Source of the DNA: Candidatus Methanomethylophilaceae archaeon
Lineage (GTDB): Archaea > Thermoplasmatota > Thermoplasmata > Methanomassiliicoccales > Methanomethylophilaceae
Length of the DNA: 20,418 nt
Assembly: GCA_017455785.1 (NCBI GenBank)
Contig: JAFSYZ010000282.1
Coordinates: forward strand, 1 to 20,418
Reading direction: 5' to 3'
Of this stretch, positions 15,474 to 20,418 are shown in pieces. Position 1 is the stretch's first letter; each line of letters begins with the position of its first letter. Below the pieces are notes generated by a model that was not told the origin of the DNA, did no database searches, and was given only the letters and a program-made list of their open reading frames with translations. A program made the position numbers and the translations under genes.

Positions 15474-15764
15474 TCAGAATACTCCGACCCTCATTCCGAC
15501 ATCCTCAGCTGAGTAGCCTTCTGAGAGCTTGATGATCGCATGCTTTCCGTCCTTCTGGATCTTGGTCCAGACCTTGTCCACCTTGACCTCGAAACGCTCC
15601 TCGAAGACCGTCTTGATGGTGGCCTTGTCGGCGTTCCTGTGCACGAGGAACTCGATCTTGTTACCGTCCTTGAAGCCCTGAGTGGGTGTTCCGCCGATGG
15701 CGTTCATGGACTTTTCTGTCACGAACGGTCTGATAAGTACATCGTTCTGCTTCACTGCTTCCAC
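15474..15764 (-). CDS. rpl23: 50S ribosomal protein L23 (uL23)
   Basis: An exit-tunnel protein that docks SRP, 96 residues. It has the family motif VLIRPFVTEKSMNAI near the start and IEFLVHRNADKATIKTVFEE. The C-terminal part is KVDKVWTKIQKDGKHAIIKL. Start is GTG: either 15762-15764 or 15753-15755, the latter overlapping the L4 stop as GTGA and giving a three-residue shorter protein. The stop is TGA 15474-15476. Confidence 0.95.
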   Translation of the reverse strand: MEAVKQNDVLIRPFVTEKSMNAIGGTPTQGFKDGNKIEFLVHRNADKATIKTVFEERFEVKVDKVWTKIQKDGKHAIIKLSEGYSAEDVGMRVGVF

Positions 15765-16522
15765 TCTCCTATCTTCTCGATGGCTGTCTTGGTGTACACT
15801 GTGAGCCTTCCTGCGTCTCCTCCGGGTGCGAGCACAGCTGCGTTGATGCTGTTGACTGTCTCGACCTGTACTCCAGGCAGGTTCTTGGCTCCCTTGACGA
15901 CCGCTGCATCCTTGTTGTCGATGACCAACAGTACTGATACCGGTGTGCGGTACTTTCTGTTCCTCATCTTACCCCTACCTGCGCGGATCTTAGTTCCGTT
16001 CTTCGCACGGTCGACATCGTAAGCGATGCCCATTTTGTCGAAGAGCTCGTAGACCTCTGAGGTGGTGGCGATCGTCTCGATCTCGTCCTCAACTACGATG
16101 GGGAACGAGACGTTGTCGTCGAACTGGTGACCGCGTGCCTTGACGCACTCTGCGCATGCTGTTGCTGCGAGAGCTGACTTGCGTGCGAGTACACGCTCCT
16201 TCTGGTTGACCTTGAGTGACCAATCCTTCTCGGGCAGTGGCGGGTGGGCCCTGCGTCCTGAGACGTTGTTAGGTGACTCCGTGGCTTTGCTGCCGTCGTG
16301 GATACGCTGGACACGTGCTGTTCCGCGTCCCTTACCCCAGGTGCTGACCGAGTGCCTCATTCCTGAGAGCTTGTTGGGTCCGTAGGGCTGCCTCTTGTTG
16401 GCCGCTGCTGCGAGGACCGCCTTCTTGATCAGGTCAGGCCTGTACGGGGTGTCGAAGGCTGCAGGGACATCGATCTTTCCAGCGACGTCTCCCTTGACCG
16501 AATAAACATTTGTCTGTGCCAT
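15752..16522 (-). CDS. rpl4: 50S ribosomal protein L4 (uL4, archaeal L1e type)
   Basis: An exit-tunnel assembly protein, 256 residues. It starts MAQTNVYSVKGDVAGKIDVP. The long rRNA-binding loop contains MRHSVSTWGKGRGTARVQR and GRRAHPPLPEKDWSLKVNQK, hallmarks of the archaeal/eukaryal form. The C-terminal globular domain (RTPVSVLLVIDNKDA, AKNLPGVQVETVNSINAAVL) is also typical. Coupled to L3 upstream (5-nt gap) and L23 downstream (overlap). Confidence 0.96.
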   Translation of the reverse strand: MAQTNVYSVKGDVAGKIDVPAAFDTPYRPDLIKKAVLAAAANKRQPYGPNKLSGMRHSVSTWGKGRGTARVQRIHDGSKATESPNNVSGRRAHPPLPEKDWSLKVNQKERVLARKSALAATACAECVKARGHQFDDNVSFPIVVEDEIETIATTSEVYELFDKMGIAYDVDRAKNGTKIRAGRGKMRNRKYRTPVSVLLVIDNKDAAVVKGAKNLPGVQVETVNSINAAVLAPGGDAGRLTVYTKTAIEKIGEWKQ

Positions 16523-16527
16523 CTAAC

Positions 16528-17526
16528 TCATGCCCCCTGCTTTGATGCTGTGGAGATGTATGTGATGTCCGCTGCCTCCGCCTTGGCCTTCTTGGGTGCC
16601 CTTGTGGCATCTCTGAGCCTGACGAGCCTCTTGGTGGGTCCGGGGACGGATCCGTGGATGAGGACGTAGGTGTTGACTACATCTCCGTAGTTGAGGAATC
16701 CACCCTTGGGGGTGATCTCGGATCCCTCAGCTCCGATCTTCATGATCTGCTTGTTGAACTCGGTCCTCTGGTGGTATCCCATCTGACCTGCCAGGGGAAC
16801 TGTGCTCCTGACGTAACCGGGTCTCTTAGGACCAAGGTTTGCCACTCCGCGGCGGTGCTTGCTGTTCTTGTGTGACAAGAGCTTGATACCCCAGCGCTTG
16901 GTTGCTCCCTGGAATCCCTTACCTTTGGTGATGGCGATAACATCGATGAGTGTTCCCTCGGGTGAGAAGTCGTTGATCGTGACCTCTTTGCCGAGGATTC
17001 CCTCTGCGAACTGCTTCCTCTCGTCGACGCTTCCGCCTCCGATCCTCAGCTCCATGATGTCGGGGACCTTCTTGGGGACTCCCTTGACCATCTTGGGCTG
17101 TGTGTAGGCGATGACGCGAACATCCTCGATATCGACACCGTCGTACCTGGCGAATGATGATTCGTCGTGGTTCTTCGGCACGTTGAGGCGTTTGGTGAGC
17201 AGGGGATCGAGGTCCTTTGCCCATACTTCGCCTGCGGTCTTCAGTCCGTAGATCGTGTTCTCGTAGAATCTAACTGCTGCGACTTTCATCGGAGGGACCT
17301 CAAGGACCGTTACCGGTACCTGGACTTCCATTCCGGATGTCGTCGTGTTCGCACGCTTGTCGACTATGAAAGCGTGCGTCATACCGGCCTTGTAGCCGGC
17401 GAATCCCTGAATCTTGGGTGTACCTGATACCTCAGGCCAAGAATCTAGGCGGGGTGTCTGCGACTGAGCTCTCTTCCTGGGCCCGTACGCACGTGATCCC
17501 CTCTTTGGACGTCTCCTTTGTGACAT
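16528..17526 (-). CDS. rpl3: 50S ribosomal protein L3 (uL3)
   Basis: First gene of the long unit; binds 23S rRNA near the peptidyl-transferase centre. The 332-residue archaeal form starts with a basic tail (SQRRRPKRGSRAYGPRKR), then IQGFAGYKAGMTHAFIVD. The central finger has KGKGFQGATKRWGIKLL and HKNSKHRRGVANLGPKRPGY, then PLAGQMGYHQRTEFNKQI. Start ATG 17524-17526 has a weak purine-rich site (AGGATGTGA) about 4 nt upstream. A hairpin (17538-17564) lies just before it. It heads the cluster without S10, as in many Archaea. Confidence 0.96.
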   Translation of the reverse strand: MSQRRRPKRGSRAYGPRKRAQSQTPRLDSWPEVSGTPKIQGFAGYKAGMTHAFIVDKRANTTTSGMEVQVPVTVLEVPPMKVAAVRFYENTIYGLKTAGEVWAKDLDPLLTKRLNVPKNHDESSFARYDGVDIEDVRVIAYTQPKMVKGVPKKVPDIMELRIGGGSVDERKQFAEGILGKEVTINDFSPEGTLIDVIAITKGKGFQGATKRWGIKLLSHKNSKHRRGVANLGPKRPGYVRSTVPLAGQMGYHQRTEFNKQIMKIGAEGSEITPKGGFLNYGDVVNTYVLIHGSVPGPTKRLVRLRDATRAPKKAKAEAADITYISTASKQGA

Positions 17527-17702
17527 ATTTCACATCCTGCGAGAGTTTCTTCGCTAATCTCGCATCAAGTCGATCTCAACGTCTAATCCTCGACCGTGAC
17601 ACCGTGTCCACATCTCGATAACAATCGACATGAGACCATGGATATGGGTTGCCTTTTCGCATTGCCCGATGTGTCTGGTCGAACATCTTGCGTATTAATC
17701 TT
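17527..17702 (-). promoter_or_regulatory. Long untranslated leader of the ribosomal protein unit
   Basis: If transcription starts about 25 nt after the TATA box (near 17702), the L3 message has a leader of about 175 nt, long for an archaeon. No conserved gene is visible in it. It contains a 36-codon open frame (17576-17686, ATG to TGA) with unusual, arginine-rich codon use, which is probably chance. It also contains the hairpin next to the L3 ribosome binding site. Confidence 0.5.
17538..17564 (-). promoter_or_regulatory. Hairpin beside the L3 ribosome binding site
   Basis: Seven-base arms TGCGAGA (17538-17544) and TCTCGCA (17558-17564) are perfect inverted repeats around a 13-nt loop. The 3' arm in the RNA ends directly next to the purine-rich ribosome binding region (about 17530-17536), so the stem could influence L3 translation. 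A regulatory role is inference. Confidence 0.45.
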
Positions 17703-17724
17703 GAGACGGGCTAACCACAGCGTG

Positions 17725-17732
17725 TATATAAA
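17725..17732 (-). promoter_or_regulatory. TATA box of the ribosomal protein unit
   Basis: On the minus strand the octamer is TTTATATA, the archaeal TATA consensus. It lies about 199 nt before the L3 ATG in the only sizeable gap of the run. A second AT-rich element, 17749-17759 (minus strand TATATATTATA), could be an alternative box. No other gap in the 17 kb downstream is large enough for an obvious promoter. Confidence 0.65.
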
Positions 17733-17772
17733 CCTTGCGTGATTTCTGTATAATATATAGGAAGGGGTTTGG

Positions 17773-17791
17773 GGGAAGCTCAGAGCTTCCC
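17773..17791 (-). terminator. Perfect palindrome over the stop codon of the DUF5611-like gene
   Basis: GGGAAGCTC and GAGCTTCCC (nine-base arms) flank a single A, giving an RNA hairpin of about eight pairs and a three-base loop. The gene's TGA (17780-17782) lies inside it. It sits between the RaSEA-DUF5611 pair and the ribosomal promoter, so it may protect the mRNA 3' end or help end transcription. What follows on the minus strand is C/A-rich, not a strong U-tract, so terminator function is uncertain. Confidence 0.4.
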
Positions 17792-18103
17792 TTCTTTGGC
17801 CTTCTTCTGGGCCCTCTTCATACGTGCCTTGGCATCGAATCCGGTGGCCTTGAACGCGAACTCGTTGAGTTTCCTCTTGCTCTCGAGGATCTCCTCATCC
17901 GTCATGGGGCCCGTCCTATTCTCGGTGACAATGTCGAGCCTCTCCTTGGAGACCACCTTTACCTCGATACGGGTCATTATGCCGTATGCTGACACATACG
18001 CATCGCCTTCCTTCTTGACGTCCCCGAAGACCTCTTTCATGAGTGCGGGCAGAGCCTCGCCCTCCACGTTCTTGTAGCATCCCTTCTTGATGTCGAAATC
18101 CAT
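17780..18103 (-). CDS. Small archaeal protein, possibly DUF5611 family
   Basis: A 107-residue protein starting MDFDIKKGCYKNVEGEALPA, with an alpha-beta pattern (YGIMTRIEVKVVSKERLDIVTE) and a basic, helical C-terminus (FDAKARMKRAQKKAKEGKL). The pattern of an N-terminal K-[KR]-G motif, a VFG-x-V segment and a Lys-rich end resembles DUF5611 proteins of Thermoplasmata, but I recall this from memory and cannot align it. It starts 4 nt after the RaSEA stop, so the two are probably co-transcribed. Function unknown. Confidence 0.7.
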   Translation of the reverse strand: MDFDIKKGCYKNVEGEALPALMKEVFGDVKKEGDAYVSAYGIMTRIEVKVVSKERLDIVTENRTGPMTDEEILESKRKLNEFAFKATGFDAKARMKRAQKKAKEGKL

Positions 18104-18107
18104 CCCT

Positions 18108-19109
18108 TCACTTCCTGATCGTCAGATCGCTGCCGAACCCTCTATCCAGGTCCGCCGCTGTACCGAGGAGCGTTTCTGAAGAGATATAACTTTGCCAAGT
18201 CCTGATACATTCGCACTTGACATCGAGGTCCTTCGGATTCTGCGAGAACGAGAATCTCTCCACCGCCTCCAATGCCCTCTGATCGCATTCACCGCAGTTG
18301 TGGACACCTCTCTGACTGCCACCTCCGGACGGTGACGACATAAGCCTCGAATTGACAGTGCCAGATAACTGTCTGAACACCTCGATCAACGACCAGATCC
18401 ACGGCGGTCTGTAGTCCCCTCTCTTCCATACCCTCTCGATGACCGTACCCTTCTGCACGTTGATGGGATTGATGGAGATCTCATCGGAGAAGGGGTCCGC
18501 GAACCTTGCGGATTCAACCGCGCTCCTGATGGCCTCCCCCTCCTGGAGGAACAGCGGTTTCAGCAGAAGATATGAACGGACCATGAGCCCTGCATCCTTG
18601 GCGGACTCGCCTGCGATGCGTGCATCGTCCGGGGTGAAACCTTTCCTGATACTCCTCTCCATGATTATCGGATCATGACTCTCCAATCCAAGTGCCAGCG
18701 TCGTCGTTTTAGGTAATGTTGACAGCACATCGGCATTCACGAACTCCGGGCGGCTCTCGAAGAGTATGCGCTTACATCCCGAGAACTCCTGGAACATCCT
18801 CTCCCTCACTGGCAGCGGGATCTCGTTCTCATCGAGGAAACTGCCTGAGGTGTAGATCTTGACGAAAGGCTCACCTTTGTACCTCGACATAGCCTGATCC
18901 ACCTGTGCCATGAGATCATCCACGGTCACACCGTTGAGCGATGCAGTACGGTACCCGCACATGGTGCAACCCCCGCTGTTCTTCGCCCAAACGCATCCGT
19001 TGGTACGCATGATCATGACCATGGCGTCGGATACCTGTCCGTCGATGACGTCCTTCTCCTTCCACAGGGTCTCGAGCTCGTTGGGTTTCCTCTCCTTGTT
19101 GAATGCCAT
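18108..19109 (-). CDS. Radical SAM protein of the RaSEA (archaeosine synthesis) family
   Basis: RaSEA, with ArcS, converts a lysine adduct of preQ0 at position 15 of tRNA to archaeosine. The 333-residue protein carries an Elp3-like radical SAM cluster motif with Cys39, Cys48 and Cys51 (C-x8-C-x2-C in GCVWAKNSGGCTMCGY). Conserved barrel segments follow: KIYTSGSFLDENEIP, RILFESRPEF, LALGLESHDP and INPINVQKGT. A C-terminal set of cysteines, 272, 275, 299 and 301, could bind a metal. No arcS gene is in the window. Start ATG 19107-19109 is almost at the predicted transcription start, so it may be leaderless. Confidence 0.82.
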   Translation of the reverse strand: MAFNKERKPNELETLWKEKDVIDGQVSDAMVMIMRTNGCVWAKNSGGCTMCGYRTASLNGVTVDDLMAQVDQAMSRYKGEPFVKIYTSGSFLDENEIPLPVRERMFQEFSGCKRILFESRPEFVNADVLSTLPKTTTLALGLESHDPIIMERSIRKGFTPDDARIAGESAKDAGLMVRSYLLLKPLFLQEGEAIRSAVESARFADPFSDEISINPINVQKGTVIERVWKRGDYRPPWIWSLIEVFRQLSGTVNSRLMSSPSGGGSQRGVHNCGECDQRALEAVERFSFSQNPKDLDVKCECIRTWQSYISSETLLGTAADLDRGFGSDLTIRK

Positions 19110-19132
19110 CGTCTGAAGGTATCCCCCACGGG

Positions 19133-19141
19133 TTAATTAAA
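19133..19141 (-). promoter_or_regulatory. TATA-like element for the RaSEA gene
   Basis: On the minus strand TTTAATTAA lies 24 to 32 nt upstream of the ATG at 19109, the right distance for a leaderless transcript. It forms half of a divergent promoter region only 94 nt long. Confidence 0.5.
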
Positions 19142-19165
19142 GGAACGTCCGCGTGCGCACAAACC

Positions 19166-19175
19166 TATTTAATAA
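19166..19175 (+). promoter_or_regulatory. TATA-like element for the FAD oxidoreductase gene
   Basis: TATTTAATAA lies about 30 nt before ATG 19204. With the usual spacing the transcript would start within about ten bases of the ATG. No Shine-Dalgarno motif is present, which fits leaderless or nearly leaderless initiation. Confidence 0.5.
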
Positions 19176-19203
19176 CATCCCCAATCGGGTAATCGGGCAT
19201 AAC

Positions 19204-20418
19204 ATGTCAAAGAAGATCATCGTTATCGGATCCGGTGCCGCAGGAATGACAGCGGCATCATCCGCGAAGAAGAAGGATCCAACAGCTGATGTCAAGGTGT
19301 TCACGGAGGACGAGAATATCGCATATTCCCCGTGCGTTATCCCTTGGGCCATCGAAGGAAGGGCCAAATGGGAGGACATCATCATGCACGATCCCGCCTA
19401 CTACGAGAAGGAAAGGGGGATCAAGGTATACACGAAGACGTCAGTCACAGCAGTCGACGGAGCAACGAAGAAGGTCACGGCCGACGGTAAGGAGTACGAG
19501 TACGATTCACTCGTCATCGCCACCGGCGGAAATGTGTTCATCCCTCCCATCGAGGGCACCGACCTGAAAAACGTCTTCGTAGTAAGGACGATCACCGACG
19601 GAAAGGCTATTCAGGCCGCGTTGAAGGATGTGAAGACCGTCGTCATCGGCGGGGCCGGAGTCATCGGATTGGAGATGGCCCTTGCGCTCAAGGACGCAGG
19701 GAAGGAGGTCATCGTCATCGAGATGATGGACCAGGTAATCCCGCGTATCGCCGACAAGGACATGGCGGACCCCATCCAGAAGTACCTTGAGGGAATGGGC
19801 ATAAAGTTCGTTATGAAGGCACCTATCCAGGCCGTCAAAGGGAACGGGAAGGTGGAAGCGGTCACCGCAGCAGGCACCGATTACGAGTGCGGCATGGTCA
19901 TATTCGCTACAGGCGTACGTGCCAACCTGACCATCCCCAAGATGCTCGGGTTGGACATCGGACAGCTTGGTGCCGTCGCAGTCTCACCCACTATGCAGCC
20001 GTACTCCAGAGGAAGGCTCGTGAAGGACGTCTACCTTGCAGGTGATGTCATTCAGTGCCAGTCCGCGGTCATGGCAGGACCTACGATGAGCCAGCTCGGA
20101 TCATCCGCCGTCAGGCAGGGTGCCGTTGCGGGTGCCAACGCGGCAGGTGCGAACATGAACATCGGACCCGTAGCAAGCCCGTGGGTCAGCGTCATAGGTG
20201 ACATCCACATAGCAGGTACCGGTCTCTCCTTGGGACTGGCATCATGGTACGGTATCGAGACCGTCGAGGGAAAAGCAACAGGACTCACACGTGCCAGATA
20301 CTACCCCGGAGGAAAGGAACTCACAGTCAAGATCATCGCCGACAGGTTCTCACACAGGATCATCGGTGCTCAGATAATAGCAGGCGAGGATGCCACAGGT
20401 CGTATCGACTGGCTGACA
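19204..20418 (+). CDS. FAD/NAD(P)-dependent disulfide oxidoreductase (NADH oxidase/CoA-disulfide reductase-like), 3' truncated
   Basis: The frame is open from ATG 19204 to the window edge, 405 codons with no stop. It starts MSKKIIVIGSGAAGMTAASS with the FAD-binding G-x-G-x-x-G at residues 9-14. A single redox cysteine, Cys44 in IAYSPCVIPWAIEG, matches the S-x-C-x-x-P motif of the CoA-disulfide reductase/NADH oxidase/NADH peroxidase group. An ATGG segment, a second Rossmann motif for NAD(P)H (VVIGGAGVIGLEMA) and an FAD-binding VYLAGDV motif follow in family order. The C-terminal dimerisation domain is only partly in view. The substrate (oxygen, CoA disulfide or polysulfide) cannot be told from the sequence. 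Confidence 0.9.
   Translation, partial: MSKKIIVIGSGAAGMTAASSAKKKDPTADVKVFTEDENIAYSPCVIPWAIEGRAKWEDIIMHDPAYYEKERGIKVYTKTSVTAVDGATKKVTADGKEYEYDSLVIATGGNVFIPPIEGTDLKNVFVVRTITDGKAIQAALKDVKTVVIGGAGVIGLEMALALKDAGKEVIVIEMMDQVIPRIADKDMADPIQKYLEGMGIKFVMKAPIQAVKGNGKVEAVTAAGTDYECGMVIFATGVRANLTIPKMLGLDIGQLGAVAVSPTMQPYSRGRLVKDVYLAGDVIQCQSAVMAGPTMSQLGSSAVRQGAVAGANAAGANMNIGPVASPWVSVIGDIHIAGTGLSLGLASWYGIETVEGKATGLTRARYYPGGKELTVKIIADRFSHRIIGAQIIAGEDATGRIDWLT

Noticed and set aside
17527..17779. tRNA, other structured RNA or CRISPR array in the main intergenic gap.
   Set aside because: I see no cloverleaf, no T-loop GTTCRANNC motif in a proper setting, and no repeat-spacer pattern; only the TATA box, hairpins and a weak short frame.

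Overview
The window is archaeal. It carries the archaeal form of the S10-spc ribosomal protein cluster, including proteins found only in Archaea and Eukarya (S4e, L32e, L19e), aIF1, an RNase P protein, Cbf5 and a DUF106 membrane insertase. Gene order, TATA promoters, a RaSEA-type radical SAM protein and a DUF5611-like neighbour suggest the Thermoplasmata, most likely Methanomassiliicoccales, a methanogen order known to encode pyrrolysine (Pyl) by TAG. The taxonomic call is inference: no methanogenesis or pyl genes lie in the window.

Layout. Position 2-421 is the 3' end of an unrecognised gene on the plus strand. It converges on a single minus-strand run of 30 tightly packed genes, from L3 (17526) down to a membrane protein ending at 411, about 17.1 kb. 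Gaps are mostly under 15 nt and many neighbours overlap by 4 nt (ATGA or GTGA). Order: L3, L4, L23, L2, S19, L22, S3, L29, aIF1, Rpp29, S17, L14, L24, S4e, L5, S14, S8, L6, L32e, L19e, L18, S5, L30, L15, SecY, DUF106, cytidylate kinase, Cbf5, and two unrecognised genes. Upstream lies a 253-nt non-coding stretch with a TATA box, a long leader and a hairpin beside the L3 start. Then come a small DUF5611-like gene and the RaSEA gene on the minus strand. A 94-nt divergent promoter region separates these from a plus-strand FAD/NAD oxidoreductase that runs off the right edge.

Most interesting signal: the S19 gene has an in-frame TAG (14401-14403) at codon 120, in place of the conserved Glu before the M-[IV]-G-H-x-L-G-E-F motif. 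The reading frame then continues for 35 perfectly S19-like residues to a TGA one base from the L22 start. Either TAG is read as an amino acid (Pyl in this lineage) inside a universally essential ribosomal protein, or this is a sequence error. Three other genes appear to end in TAG (Cbf5, S8, the membrane protein). For Cbf5, reading through TAG turns a gap without a ribosome binding site into a 4-nt GTGA overlap with the next gene, which also suggests sense decoding. For S8 the TAG looks like a true stop. The window therefore holds evidence both for TAG as sense and for TAG as stop.

Functionally, the long unit joins translation (ribosomal proteins, initiation, rRNA and tRNA modification and processing), membrane protein insertion (SecY, DUF106) and nucleotide supply (CMK). 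The RaSEA gene next to it is also a tRNA-modification gene.
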